Source: Bacillus mobilis (GTDB lineage: Bacteria; Bacillota; Bacilli; Bacillales; Bacillaceae_G). From it: a stretch of 64,000 bases of DNA. Numbering within the stretch: position 1 is the first letter of the stretch; each line of letters starts with the position of its first letter. Positions 1-8,341 of the stretch are shown here, piece by piece. The stretch is taken from positions 186,001-250,000 of the forward strand of contig NZ_MACF01000025.1 of the NCBI RefSeq assembly GCF_001884045.1, in the 5' to 3' direction. The translations under genes were made by a program, and so were the position numbers. Under the pieces are notes generated by a model, which was given only the letters and a program-made list of their open reading frames with translations, searched no databases and had not been told where the DNA came from.

Positions 1-1002
1 GTTGCAGATTATACGGTGTTAGCAACAGGTGGGATTGGCGGTTTATACGCCTTTACTTCTAACGATAAGACAATTACGGGTGATGGACTTGCGATGGTAT
101 ACCGCGCAGGCGGGGAGCTCGTGGATTTAGAGTTTGTACAATTTCATCCAACAATGTTATATGCAAACGGGAGATGCTGCGGCCTCGTCTCTGAAGCTGT
201 CCGTGGTGAAGGAGCTGTCCTTATAAATGGAAAAGGGCAGCGTTTTATGATGGATATACACCCTAATCACGATCTCGCGCCGCGCGATGTAGTAGCAAGA
301 GCGATTCATGAGCAGCTTTTGGCGGGTGAAAAGGTGTATGTAAATATCGAGTCTATCCAAAATTTCGAAGAACGTTTTCCGACTGTAGCATCATTGTGTA
401 AAAAGAATGGTGTCGATATAAATGAAAAACGCATTCCGGTCGTACCCGGTGCTCATTTTCATATGGGTGGCGTGAAAACGAACTGTGATGGAGAGACGTC
501 CATTCCAAATTTATATGCGGTCGGTGAAGTAGCTTGTAATGGTGTTCACGGTGCAAATAGGTTAGCAAGTAATTCATTATTAGAAGGTCTTGTGTTTGGA
601 AAAAGAATAGGACAACATATTTTAACGAAAGCGGCAAAAGACAGATTGAACACCCTAGCTGAGAAGGAAAAGAAGTTTATCGTTTTGAATCATTTGCCGG
701 CGAAGGAAGAAATAAAAGAATGCATGATGAAATATGTTGGGATTGTGCGAACAGAGCAAAGTTTATCTTCTGCAAAGAGATGGCTTAGTAAGTACGGTGT
801 TCGAAATATGATCTTACAACATGAGGCACTTACAAATGAAGAGATAACGCTCATTAATATGTTAACAGTCTGTGAGCTTATAGTCGTATCAGCTTTGCAA
901 AGAGAAGAAAGCATTGGTGGTCATTATCGAAGTGATTATCCGGATAGAAATAGAGTAAAAAAAGAAATCGTTCGAGTGAAAAGAAAACTACAACTTGTGT
1001 GA
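1..1002 (+). CDS. nadB: L-aspartate oxidase NadB, 5' end outside window
   Basis: C-terminal two thirds of the flavoenzyme that oxidises L-aspartate to iminoaspartate, the first step of de novo NAD synthesis. The frame is open from base 1, so the gene begins upstream of the window and no start can be assigned. The visible part carries the flavoprotein/succinate-dehydrogenase-like core: an ATGGIGG segment at the edge, the substrate-loop motif HFHMGGV, and the C-terminal FAD-binding segment NLYAVGEVACNGVHGANRLA followed by SNSLLEG, then a helical C-terminal domain. It is followed 19 bases later by nadC and then nadA, so the three enzymes leading to nicotinate mononucleotide form one transcription unit. 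The promoter and any NadR site lie outside the window. Confidence 0.96.
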   Translation, partial: VADYTVLATGGIGGLYAFTSNDKTITGDGLAMVYRAGGELVDLEFVQFHPTMLYANGRCCGLVSEAVRGEGAVLINGKGQRFMMDIHPNHDLAPRDVVARAIHEQLLAGEKVYVNIESIQNFEERFPTVASLCKKNGVDINEKRIPVVPGAHFHMGGVKTNCDGETSIPNLYAVGEVACNGVHGANRLASNSLLEGLVFGKRIGQHILTKAAKDRLNTLAEKEKKFIVLNHLPAKEEIKECMMKYVGIVRTEQSLSSAKRWLSKYGVRNMILQHEALTNEEITLINMLTVCELIVVSALQREESIGGHYRSDYPDRNRVKKEIVRVKRKLQLV

Positions 1003-1021
1003 TGAAGGGAAGAGGGGCTTT

Positions 1022-1855
1022 ATGAACACGATAAAGGTTAAAGAAGCATTAAATCGATTTTTTCTAGAAGATATAGGAGAACGAGATGTAACATCTCAGC
1101 TTATTTTTCCAGACAATTTACTTTCAAAAGGAACGTTTCTTGCGAAGGATACAGGGGTCTTTGCAGGGCGTTTAGTAATTGAAGAAGGATTTAAATTAAT
1201 TGATGAAAGAATTGAAGTGGAGCTTCATAAAAAAGATGGAGATCTTGTAGAAAAGGGCGAAATAATAGCAACTGCGCAAGGACCAATTGCTTCTTTATTA
1301 ACGGCAGAGCGCGTTATATTAAACGTTATCCAGCGTATGAGCGGGATAGCTACGATGACACATAAAGCTGTGCTTGCTTTAGATAGCGGCCATACACGTA
1401 TTTGTGATACGCGAAAAACGATGCCAGGGCTACGTATGTTTGATAAGTATGCAGTCGTGTGCGGAGGCGGATTTAATCACCGTTTCGGTTTATATGATGG
1501 TGTCATGATTAAAGACAATCATATTGCTTTTGCTGGTTCTATTACGAAAGCTGTTACATCGGTGAAAGAAAAATTAGGACATATGGTGAAAGTAGAAGTG
1601 GAAACAGAAACAGAGGAACAAGTGAGAGAAGCTGTAGCTGCTGGTGCGGATATCATTATGTTTGATAATCGTACGCCAGATGAGATTCGGGAGTTTTCAA
1701 AGATTGTACCAAGTGCCATCGTTACGGAAGCATCAGGAGGCATTACAATTGAAGATTTATCGAAATACGGAAAAACAGGGGTAGATTATATTTCACTTGG
1801 AGCGTTAACACATTCAGTGAAAGCACTTGATATTAGTTTCAATATTGAGGCGTAA
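1022..1855 (+). CDS. nadC: Nicotinate-nucleotide pyrophosphorylase (carboxylating) NadC
   Basis: Quinolinate phosphoribosyltransferase, 277 residues, converting quinolinate and PRPP to nicotinate mononucleotide, CO2 and PPi. Family motifs are present: the PRPP/substrate-binding segment with DTRKTMPGLR, then CGGGFNHRFGLYDGVMIKDNH, and a C-terminal barrel ending in ASGGI and ISLGALTHS. An upstream in-frame ATG at 995 would overlap nadB, but the ATG at 1022 is preceded by a GGGAAGAGGGG ribosome site at good spacing and gives the usual length, so it is preferred. The gene sits between nadB and nadA in the NAD operon. Confidence 0.97.
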   Translation: MNTIKVKEALNRFFLEDIGERDVTSQLIFPDNLLSKGTFLAKDTGVFAGRLVIEEGFKLIDERIEVELHKKDGDLVEKGEIIATAQGPIASLLTAERVILNVIQRMSGIATMTHKAVLALDSGHTRICDTRKTMPGLRMFDKYAVVCGGGFNHRFGLYDGVMIKDNHIAFAGSITKAVTSVKEKLGHMVKVEVETETEEQVREAVAAGADIIMFDNRTPDEIREFSKIVPSAIVTEASGGITIEDLSKYGKTGVDYISLGALTHSVKALDISFNIEA

Positions 1856-1885
1856 GGAAAGTGGCTTAGAGGGGGAGAAAGGGAT

Positions 1886-2992
1886 ATGAGTATTTTAGAA
1901 AAAGTACAACCGATTGAAACGATGTTACCAGAGCGTTATTACACGATGTCAACAGAAGATATGGAAAAGCGTGTTCGTGAAATTAAAGAAAAAATGGGGA
2001 AAACACTATTTATTCCAGGACATCATTACCAAAAAGATGAAGTGGTACAATTTTCTGATGCAGCAGGAGATTCACTTCAGCTTGCGCAAGTTGCAGCGAG
2101 CAATAAAGAAGCGAAATATATTGTATTTTGCGGCGTACACTTTATGGCAGAAACAGCAGATATGTTAACGACAGACGATCAAATCGTTATTTTGCCAGAT
2201 ATGCGTGCAGGCTGTTCGATGGCAGATATGGCAGATATTGAACAGACAGAAAGAGCGTGGAAAGGGCTCACGAAGTTATTTGGAGATACGATGATTCCGT
2301 TAACGTATGTTAACTCTACAGCTGCAATTAAAGCGTTTTGCGGTCGTAATGGCGGAGCGACAGTAACTTCTTCTAATGCAAAACAAATGGTATCTTGGGC
2401 GTTTACACAAAAAGAGCGTCTTGTCTTTTTACCGGATCAACATTTAGGAAGAAATACAGCATACGATTTAGGTATCCCGTTAGATAAAATGGCAGTATGG
2501 GACCCGCATACAGATTCATTAGAGTACGATGGAGATATAGAAGAAATTCAAGTGATTTTATGGAAAGGGCATTGTTCGGTTCATCAAAACTTTACGGTGA
2601 AAAACATTGAGAATGTACGGAAGAATCATCCGGATATGAATATTATTGTACATCCAGAATGCTGTTATGAGGTTGTTGATGCTTCGGATTACGCAGGATC
2701 AACGAAATATATTATTGATATGATTGAAGCAGCGCCACCTGGAAGTAAATGGGCAATTGGTACAGAGATGAATTTAGTGAACCGAATTATTCAGCAATAT
2801 CCAGATAAAGAAATTGTTTCACTTAATCCATTTATGTGTCCGTGTTTAACGATGAACCGAATTGATCTGCCGCACTTATTATGGGTGCTTGAAACGGTAG
2901 AAAGAGGAGAAGGAATTAACGTTATTAGCGTAGATAAACAAGTGACCGAAGAAGCGGTTCTTGCATTAAATCGTATGTTAGAGCGTGTATAA
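1886..2992 (+). CDS. nadA: Quinolinate synthase NadA
   Basis: Iron-sulfur enzyme of 368 residues that condenses iminoaspartate (from NadB) with dihydroxyacetone phosphate to quinolinate. Cys110, Cys230 and Cys320 are all present at the positions reported for the 4Fe-4S ligands of the B. subtilis enzyme (contexts RAGC, KGHC and NPFMCPC). The GHHYQ segment near residue 46 and HPECC near 256 are family features. The start is an ATG preceded by GGGGGAGAAAGGG. It is the last gene of the nadB-nadC-nadA unit and is followed at once by a hairpin terminator. Confidence 0.98.
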   Translation: MSILEKVQPIETMLPERYYTMSTEDMEKRVREIKEKMGKTLFIPGHHYQKDEVVQFSDAAGDSLQLAQVAASNKEAKYIVFCGVHFMAETADMLTTDDQIVILPDMRAGCSMADMADIEQTERAWKGLTKLFGDTMIPLTYVNSTAAIKAFCGRNGGATVTSSNAKQMVSWAFTQKERLVFLPDQHLGRNTAYDLGIPLDKMAVWDPHTDSLEYDGDIEEIQVILWKGHCSVHQNFTVKNIENVRKNHPDMNIIVHPECCYEVVDASDYAGSTKYIIDMIEAAPPGSKWAIGTEMNLVNRIIQQYPDKEIVSLNPFMCPCLTMNRIDLPHLLWVLETVERGEGINVISVDKQVTEEAVLALNRMLERV

Positions 2993-3019
2993 AGCAGCGG
3001 GGTTTCCGTTGCTTTTTTT
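2993..3019 (+). terminator. Rho-independent terminator of the nad operon
   Basis: AGCAGCGG pairs with CCGTTGCT (one G-U pair) around a short loop and is followed by seven T residues. It begins right after the nadA stop codon. Confidence 0.85.
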
Positions 3020-3030
3020 CGTACATATAA

Positions 3031-3059
3031 TCATAACGAGAATGAAATGGGCATACATT
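3031..3059 (+). promoter_or_regulatory. Candidate sigma-E promoter for safA
   Basis: CATACATT at 3052-3059 matches the sigma-E -10 consensus, with ATAA-containing TCATAAC 14 bases upstream as a plausible -35. It lies about 160 bases before safA. Known: safA is a sigma-E gene in B. subtilis. The match is by eye only. Confidence 0.5.
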
Positions 3060-3218
3060 GTTGTGAAGAAATCATTGCGATTTTCTTATGCTTATTCCAC
3101 TTCTAATGATATTGAAAATCGAAGAAGTGATACAAGTGAAAAGAAGTTAACGTTATTTAGAAAGGGTTACTTCATGAGATTTGTTACTTATAGATAAGTT
3201 ATACAGGAGGGGGAAAAT

Positions 3219-5093
3219 TTGAAAATTCATATCGTGCAAAAAGGGGATACCCTTTGGAAAATTGCGAAAAAGTACGGAGTGGATTTTGATACGTTGAAAA
3301 ATACAAATACACAACTTAGTAATCCCGATTTAATCATGCCAGGTATGAAAATTAAAGTACCATCAAACAGCGTTCACGTAAAACAACATGCTGGGGCAGG
3401 TTCAGCGCCTCCGAAGCAATACGTAAAAGAAGTGCAACAAAAAGAGTTTGCATCAACGCCAACTCCGCTTGGAATAGAAGATGAGGAAGAAGTTACGTAT
3501 CAATCAGCACCAATTACACAGCAACCTGCTATGCAACAAACACAAAAAGAAGTGCAAGTGAAACCACAAAAAGAAGTTCAAGTAAAACCACAGAAGGAAA
3601 TGCAAGTGAAACCGCAAAAAGAGGTACAGGTAAAGCCACAAAAAGAAGTGCAAAAAGAAAAGCCAATTCAAATAGAAAAACCAGTTGAAAAACCGTCTGT
3701 TATTCAAAAACCACCTGTTATAGAAAAACAAAAACCAGCAGAAAAAGAAAACACAAAGTTTTCGGTAAATGTGTTACCACAGCCTCCGCAACCACCAATC
3801 AAAGCGAAAAAAGAGTATAAAATTTCAGATGTAATTAAAAAAGGAAGCGAGTTAATTGCTCCTCAAATTACTAAAATGAAACCTAATAACATCATTTCTC
3901 CGAAAACGAAAAAAGATAATATCGTGTCACCACAAGTGAAGAAAGAAAACGTAGGAAATATCGTGTCACCGCAAGTGAAGAAAGAAAATGTAGGAAATAT
4001 CGTGTCACCGCAAGTAAAGAAAGAGAACGTAGGAAATATCGTGTCACCGCAAGTAAAGAAAGAAAATGTAGGGAATATCGTATCGCCGCAAGTGAAGAAA
4101 GAAAATGTAGGGAATATCGTGTCACCACAAGTGAAGAAAGAAAATGTAGGGAATATCGTGTCACCACAAGTGAAGAAAGAAAATGTAGGAAACATAGTGT
4201 CACCAAATGTATCGAAAGAAAATGTAGTTATTCCACAAGTCATACCGCCAAATATTCAAGTACCAAATATCATGCCAATCATGGACAATATCCAACCACC
4301 GAATATTATGCCAATCATGGATAACAATCAACCACCAAATATCATGCCAATCATGGATAACAATCAACCACCAAATATCATGCCAATCATGGATAACAAT
4401 CAACCACCAAACATCATGCCAATTATGGATAATAACCCAATACCAAACATGATGCCGATAATGGATAACAATCAAATGCCAAATATGATGCCGATAATGG
4501 ATAATAATCAAATGCCGAATATGATGCCGATAATGGATAATAATCAAATGCCGAATATGATGCCAATCATGGATAACAATCAAATGCCAAATATGATGCC
4601 GATAATGGATAACAATCAAATGCCAAATATGATGCCGATAATGGATAACAATCAAATGCCAAATATGATGCCAATCATGGATAATAATCAAATGCCGAAC
4701 ATGATGCCAATCATGGATAACAATCAACCACCGAATATGATGCCATATCAAATGCCATACCAACAGCCTATGATGCCACCAAATCCATATCAAATGCCGT
4801 ATCAACAAGGAGCACCGTTTGGACCGCAATATACGTCTATGCCAAATCCAAATATGATGCCAATGGATAATAATATGCCGCCGCTCGTGCAAGGTGAGGA
4901 AGATTGTGGATGCGGAGGAGAGAGTAGGTTATATAGTCCGCAACCAGGCGGTCCGCAATATGCGAATCCTTTATATTATCAACCAACTCAATCGGCATAT
5001 GCACCGCAGCCAGGAACGATGTATTATCAACCAGATCCACCAAATGTATTTGGGGAGCCGGTTCCAGAAGAAGAGGATGAAGAAGAAGTTTAA
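3219..5093 (+). CDS. safA: SafA, LysM-type spore coat/cortex morphogenetic protein with repeat arrays
   Basis: Mother-cell sporulation protein of 624 residues that docks the inner coat to the cortex. The N-terminal LysM domain (about residues 1-50, starting MKIHIVQKGDTLWKIAKKYG) binds peptidoglycan. Next come VKPQKE-type repeats (about 108-145), seven intact copies of the 13-residue unit NIVSPQVKKENVG plus a degenerate eighth (about 234-336), and thirteen 12-residue units of the PNMMPIMDNNQM type (about 349-504). A Gln/Tyr/Pro-rich tail follows with an EEDCGCGGE cysteine motif and an acidic C-terminus. The protein is much longer than B. subtilis SafA (387 residues) because of these repeats. 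The start is TTG behind a strong AGGAGGGGG site. Position after nadA and before coxA matches the B. subtilis yrbA locus. Confidence 0.93.
   Translation: MKIHIVQKGDTLWKIAKKYGVDFDTLKNTNTQLSNPDLIMPGMKIKVPSNSVHVKQHAGAGSAPPKQYVKEVQQKEFASTPTPLGIEDEEEVTYQSAPITQQPAMQQTQKEVQVKPQKEVQVKPQKEMQVKPQKEVQVKPQKEVQKEKPIQIEKPVEKPSVIQKPPVIEKQKPAEKENTKFSVNVLPQPPQPPIKAKKEYKISDVIKKGSELIAPQITKMKPNNIISPKTKKDNIVSPQVKKENVGNIVSPQVKKENVGNIVSPQVKKENVGNIVSPQVKKENVGNIVSPQVKKENVGNIVSPQVKKENVGNIVSPQVKKENVGNIVSPNVSKENVVIPQVIPPNIQVPNIMPIMDNIQPPNIMPIMDNNQPPNIMPIMDNNQPPNIMPIMDNNQPPNIMPIMDNNPIPNMMPIMDNNQMPNMMPIMDNNQMPNMMPIMDNNQMPNMMPIMDNNQMPNMMPIMDNNQMPNMMPIMDNNQMPNMMPIMDNNQMPNMMPIMDNNQPPNMMPYQMPYQQPMMPPNPYQMPYQQGAPFGPQYTSMPNPNMMPMDNNMPPLVQGEEDCGCGGESRLYSPQPGGPQYANPLYYQPTQSAYAPQPGTMYYQPDPPNVFGEPVPEEEDEEEV
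3918..4226 (+). repeat. 39-bp coding tandem repeat in safA
   Basis: Seven 39-bp units plus a diverged eighth, each encoding NIVSPQVKKENVG. Units differ mainly at synonymous sites (GTGAAG/GTAAAG, AAC/AAT, GGA/GGG), which shows protein-level conservation together with homogenisation. Confidence 0.95.
4263..4730 (+). repeat. 36-bp coding tandem repeat in safA
   Basis: Thirteen 36-bp units encoding PN(I/M)MPIMDNNQ(P/M). The first five are of the PNIMPIMDN type and the last eight of the PNMMPIMDNN type, so the array is split into two subfamilies, suggesting separate rounds of expansion. Confidence 0.95.
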
Positions 5094-5121
5094 AAAAGGT
5101 GGGATTATTCCCACCTTTTTT
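5092..5121 (+). terminator. Terminator of safA
   Basis: AAGGTGGG pairs with CCCACCTT around a six-base loop, with an A-run before and a T-run after, directly behind the safA stop codon. Confidence 0.9.
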
Positions 5122-5272
5122 GTATGTAGAGTCGTTCTGAAAATGGAAGATTTACATCAAATGTTAGAAAATCCCCAGTGAAATATTAACAGTGTAAAAA
5201 CCTTCTCCTTTACTCATCATAAGAGGGAGCTTTTCAGAAGAGAAGTTCATTCTAACAGAGGGGGTTTTTGTA

Positions 5273-5920
5273 TTGAATACGAAAGTAAAAGTGATTGCTG
5301 CTTCTTTGTTAGTTACCAGTGCGTTAGCTGCATGTGGTACACCAAAAGATAACAATGCAATGGATGGACGTAACTACAATTACGAGCGTACATCTTATAA
5401 TGATACACATCAGTATCGTGATAATGTAACGCGTAATGATCGTTATACAGATTATGTAACATATAGAAATGGTCGTAACGATACAGGATATAACAATTAT
5501 TACCGTGATGTAAATTACAACGGTCAAATTGCAAATCCGCATCCAACACGTAATATTACAATGAACAATTCATACATTAACAATGATGGTAAAACAGCAG
5601 AAAGAATTACAAATCGTGTGAAACGTATGAATAACGTAGACCGTGTGTCTACAGTTGTATATGGAAACGATGTAGCGATTGCGGTGAAACCACGTAATCC
5701 AGTATCGAATGAAACAGCGCTTGCAAATGAAGTTCGTCAAGCGGTTGTAAATGAAGTTGGAAACAGAAACGTATATGTTTCTGTAAGAAATGACATGTTT
5801 ACTCGTGTCGATGCAATGAGTACACGACTACGTAACGGTACAGTTACAAACGATTTTAATCGTGACATAACAAATATGTTCCGAGATATTCGTTACGGTT
5901 TAACTGGTACTATGCGATAG
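5273..5920 (+). CDS. coxA: YhcN/YlaJ-family sporulation lipoprotein (CoxA-like)
   Basis: Lipoprotein of 215 residues. The signal peptide ends in a lipobox (SALAAC) at about residue 21, followed by a low-complexity stretch rich in Asn, Tyr, Arg and Asp, and a C-terminal YhcN/YlaJ-type domain (about 105-200: AERITNRVKRMNNVDRVSTV, then VAIAVKP and NVYVSVRNDMFTRV). The start is TTG behind an AGAGGGGG site. Known: the family contains spore cortex/inner-spore lipoproteins, and in B. subtilis CoxA is encoded right after safA. The symbol rests on this synteny plus the domain; the low-complexity linker is diverged, so simple YhcN-family membership is the safer statement. Confidence 0.85.
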   Translation: MNTKVKVIAASLLVTSALAACGTPKDNNAMDGRNYNYERTSYNDTHQYRDNVTRNDRYTDYVTYRNGRNDTGYNNYYRDVNYNGQIANPHPTRNITMNNSYINNDGKTAERITNRVKRMNNVDRVSTVVYGNDVAIAVKPRNPVSNETALANEVRQAVVNEVGNRNVYVSVRNDMFTRVDAMSTRLRNGTVTNDFNRDITNMFRDIRYGLTGTMR

Positions 5921-5930
5921 CAAAACAAAA

Positions 5931-5952
5931 GAGGAAGGGGGAGCCCTTCCTC
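5931..5952. terminator. Bidirectional terminator between coxA and the convergent gene
   Basis: Perfect 9-bp stem GAGGAAGGG/CCCTTCCTC with a four-base loop, A-rich on one side and T-rich on the other, between two convergent stop codons. Confidence 0.85.
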
Positions 5953-5953
5953 T

Positions 5954-6388
5954 TTATTCATCGTTATCGTGTAAACGACGCTTTTTAATAAAATAACTAA
6001 TGGAATAAGAACCTAAAAAGCAAATGAAGAGAATACCACCTGTTAAAATGGCTTCAAATAAAGGTCTTTCTGGACTAAAAATGATATAAATAATAGCCAT
6101 AACGATTCCTATAATAAGAGAGCGTAAAATAATTTTGTAATAAGGAGTTAACTTTATCTCCTTTTCACTTTCTTCTACATCGATAGAAACGCTTAACTGT
6201 AAATAACTAAGTACGATACTTGTAAGGATAAATAATAGCCATAATGGAGATTTCGTAATTTGATCTATTCCTTCAGTGAATCCGATATAGCCTAAAATGC
6301 CAATTATACCAAGTGATTGAAAAAGAAAAGCAATTCGAATGTTTTTTAACGTTTGCAGAATGAGACGTTCATCCTTAATTTTTTTCAT
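5954..6388 (-). CDS. Small integral membrane protein, function unknown
   Basis: 144 residues with four predicted membrane segments (about 19-37, 48-65, 87-104 and 111-133), a charged loop between the second and third (SIDVEESEKEIKLTPYYK), and a basic C-terminus (KKRRLHDNDE). It starts with MKKIKDERL at an ATG preceded by an AGGAGA ribosome site. No enzymatic motif is visible and I do not recognise the family. It is convergent with coxA and shares its terminator; its 5' side faces the small RNA locus. It is coding rather than a shadow, because no gene lies opposite. Confidence 0.75.
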   Translation of the reverse strand: MKKIKDERLILQTLKNIRIAFLFQSLGIIGILGYIGFTEGIDQITKSPLWLLFILTSIVLSYLQLSVSIDVEESEKEIKLTPYYKIILRSLIIGIVMAIIYIIFSPERPLFEAILTGGILFICFLGSYSISYFIKKRRLHDNDE

Positions 6389-6519
6389 AATATCTATCTC
6401 CTGTTTTATTATGATTTCGCTGTTATATTAATTGTAACATATATATTACATTTATCAATTTATAATTTACATATAATTTTTTTTGATGGAAGAGGAAATA
6501 AAATATTTTTATAAACATG

Positions 6520-6548
6520 TTGCACTTATACTTTATTAATGTTATATT
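6520..6548 (+). promoter_or_regulatory. Sigma-A promoter of a candidate small RNA
   Basis: TTGCAC, an exact 17-base spacer, and TATATT. The predicted transcription start is near 6555. No convincing ORF follows before the terminator at 6643, so the promoter appears to serve a non-coding RNA. Confidence 0.65.
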
Positions 6549-6554
6549 AGCAAA

Positions 6555-6670
6555 GCGATGAGCTAATTTACGTAAGACGAGAGATATGCTTAAGTGCTAA
6601 ACACGCGAATGTGGTCGCCTGGTCTCTCGCCGTAAACGCATCAAGACGCCTGCTTTGCAGGCGTCTTTCA
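6555..6670 (+). ncRNA. Candidate small structured RNA of about 115 nt
   Basis: Intergenic RNA predicted from a sigma-A promoter upstream and an 11-bp perfect terminator hairpin downstream. The body folds into an extended helix: TTTACG (6568-6573) with CGTAAA (6631-6636), stacked on CGAGAGA (6578-6584) with TCTCTCG (6623-6629). The enclosed loop can form a small GCGA/TCGC hairpin. The locus is more GC-rich than its flanks, typical of RNA genes in AT-rich genomes. I cannot match it to a known RNA class (not 6S, SRP, tmRNA or a riboswitch that I recognise). It could also be a leader for bofC, but two terminators separate it from that gene. Confidence 0.5.
6643..6670 (+). terminator. Terminator of the candidate small RNA
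   Basis: Perfect 11-bp stem AAGACGCCTGC/GCAGGCGTCTT with a three-base loop, followed by TTCATTTTA. Confidence 0.85.
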
Positions 6671-6693
6671 TTTTATATAAAAACAAATGCTAG

Positions 6694-6727
6694 TGCAGAT
6701 AAGGTAAAACTTTATCTGCATTTTTTT
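6694..6727 (+). terminator. Second, tandem terminator before bofC
   Basis: TGCAGATAA (6694-6702) pairs perfectly with TTATCTGCA (6712-6720), followed by seven T residues. It lies only 26 bases past the first terminator and has no gene of its own. Confidence 0.85.
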
Positions 6728-6827
6728 ATTTTTGATATAAATGTAATATGGTCATTATGGATAAAACCCCCATTTCCGGAAAAACTACTAATGAAAGTTT
6801 GATCTTTCCTAAAAGAGGTGAACGGAA

Positions 6828-7358
6828 ATGAGATGGATACTGATTGCGATGCAAGCTTTCGTTATGATGTTTTGTTTCGTTTATGAAACGAATGTGAAGG
6901 CGGAAGGTCCAGTACCAGAAGTAACAGAAAAAGAGCCTGAAGTTACAATTTTATTAGAGCGAATGTATGTTGATGGAGAAGTAAGTGAGGAAATATTTAC
7001 AGAAAAAGTAGCGGACTTAGAAAAGTTTTTACAGCAATATAAAGAATGGCAGCTCGTTGATCGTGATGATGTACAAATCGTATTACAAAAGAAAATTGAT
7101 GATATTTCTCCGTTATTAAAGACGAGCGGTTATTTTGGTGTGTCAGAGGAAGGGATATTACAAATTTTCAAAGGTGTACCGAAAAGTGATAATGCGATTC
7201 ATTCCTTCTTTCAAATTGATATGAAAAAGCTGGAGAGTTATGAGCGTGCGAAATTAAAGCGTGGTATTCGTATTAAATCAAAAGAGGGTTTTGTGAAGAC
7301 GATTGAAAAAATGAAGCAATATGCAGTGCAAAATAAGAAAAAAAGCAGCTCATGGTGA
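6828..7358 (+). CDS. bofC: Bypass-of-forespore protein BofC
   Basis: Forespore-side regulator of the sigma-K checkpoint; in B. subtilis BofC is secreted into the intermembrane space and restrains SpoIVB. 176 residues with an N-terminal signal/membrane segment (about 3-20, MRWILIAMQAFVMMFC) ending near VKA, then a small alpha/beta region (VTILLERMYVDGEVSEE) and a C-terminal domain with GYFGVSEEGILQIF and a Lys-rich tail. The start is an ATG behind AAAGAGGTGAA. Position upstream of the ruvAB block agrees with B. subtilis. The last codons run into the bidirectional terminator hairpin. Confidence 0.93.
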   Translation: MRWILIAMQAFVMMFCFVYETNVKAEGPVPEVTEKEPEVTILLERMYVDGEVSEEIFTEKVADLEKFLQQYKEWQLVDRDDVQIVLQKKIDDISPLLKTSGYFGVSEEGILQIFKGVPKSDNAIHSFFQIDMKKLESYERAKLKRGIRIKSKEGFVKTIEKMKQYAVQNKKKSSSW

Positions 7359-7369
7359 GCTGCTTTTTT
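7339..7369. terminator. Bidirectional terminator overlapping the bofC stop
   Basis: Fourteen-base arms AAAAAAGCAGCTCA/TGAGCTGCTTTTTT around a three-base loop. The stem includes the last bofC codons and also serves the convergent lipoprotein gene. Confidence 0.9.
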
Positions 7370-7370
7370 C

Positions 7371-8315
7371 TTATTTATTTTTATCTAAAATTTGTTTTGC
7401 GATTTCATCGATTAGCATGTCTTTTCCGATTGGATTGAATGCTTTCGTATTGAAGATTTCATTCGATACTTCGTATACGTGATTATTTTTAACTGCTTTG
7501 TTGTCTTTCCAAACAGCACTGTTTTTGTAGTCTTCGTAAACTTTATCAGCTTCGCCGCCGAAGTTTACAACGAACATTTGATCAGGTTGGAATGCAACAA
7601 GACCTTCTAGCGATACTTGTGCCATCGTTTGTTTTAAATCTGTACCTTTTGTTGCTGGAAGTTTTAAGTCGTTAAAGATGATGTCACCGTATCCGAAGCT
7701 ACCGTATACACGGAAGTTTTGTGGTGTAACTGCGACGAACATAAAGTTCTCATCTTTTGTTTTTTCTTTAATCTTTTTAGATAAAGAGTCTGCTTTTTTA
7801 TCGTAGTCTGCAATCCATTTGTCTGCTTTCTTTTCTTCGTCAAATAGTTTACCTACTTCTTTAAACTTACCACGCCAGTCTTCTAAGTTTGTTTCTAGAA
7901 CAACTGTCGGTGCAACTTTTTCTAATTGATCATAAATCTTCAATTGACGATTATTTAAAATAATTAAGTCTGGTTTTAAAGCCGTAACAGCTTCTAAATC
8001 AACTTTAGGTGCCCAGTACCAACCTACTGCTTTTACACCATCTAATTTCTCTGTTAAGTGATTTTGGATTTTATCTTTATATGTATTTGCTGTACCGACA
8101 GGTTTGTGTCCAAGAAGTAATAATTCTTCTGTTGATCCAGATAAGTCAACAATTCTTTTTGGATTTACTGGAATTGTAGCTTCCCCTTTAGCGTGTTTTA
8201 CAACTTTTGTTTTCGGTTGTTCTTTCGCTTTTGCTTCTTCTTTTTGAGAAGAACAGCCAACGATAGAAAGAACGACTAGCATAATAGTAAATAAAATAAA
8301 TAACTTCTGTTTCAT
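7371..8315 (-). CDS. Iron-siderophore ABC transporter substrate-binding lipoprotein (orphan)
   Basis: Cluster-III binding protein of 314 residues for an iron chelate. The signal peptide ends in a lipobox (SIVGC, Cys about residue 21), followed by a charged linker and a PBP2 fold: a first lobe with NPKRIVDLSGSTEELLLLG, then ALKPDLIILNNRQ, a long connecting helix and a second lobe with ENFMFVAVTP and LEGLVAFQPDQMFVVNFGG. No permease or ATPase gene adjoins it, so it must share transport components encoded elsewhere. A Fur box lies about 30 bases upstream of the start. The chelate cannot be told from sequence alone; FeuA- or YfiY-like proteins are the nearest family types. Confidence 0.9.
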   Translation of the reverse strand: MKQKLFILFTIMLVVLSIVGCSSQKEEAKAKEQPKTKVVKHAKGEATIPVNPKRIVDLSGSTEELLLLGHKPVGTANTYKDKIQNHLTEKLDGVKAVGWYWAPKVDLEAVTALKPDLIILNNRQLKIYDQLEKVAPTVVLETNLEDWRGKFKEVGKLFDEEKKADKWIADYDKKADSLSKKIKEKTKDENFMFVAVTPQNFRVYGSFGYGDIIFNDLKLPATKGTDLKQTMAQVSLEGLVAFQPDQMFVVNFGGEADKVYEDYKNSAVWKDNKAVKNNHVYEVSNEIFNTKAFNPIGKDMLIDEIAKQILDKNK

Positions 8316-8341
8316 CCTGATGTAACCCCTTTAATTAATAT

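Noticed and set aside
2985-3197. 70-codon frame between nadA and safA
   Set aside because: Overlaps the nadA end and terminator, no ribosome site, odd composition.
3918-4226. Evenly spaced direct repeats that could suggest a CRISPR array
   Set aside because: Repeat units are contiguous with no unique spacers and lie in frame inside safA.
3863-4243. Minus-strand frames opposite the 39-bp repeat
   Set aside because: Repetitive shadow of the safA coding repeat, same reason.
4200-4892. Long minus-strand frame of 230 codons rich in His, Trp and Ile opposite safA
   Set aside because: It is the antisense shadow of the 36-bp safA repeat array; repeats keep all frames open. No ribosome site and implausible composition.
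6611-6802. 63-codon frame overlapping the small RNA terminators
   Set aside because: Runs through two terminator hairpins and has no ribosome site.
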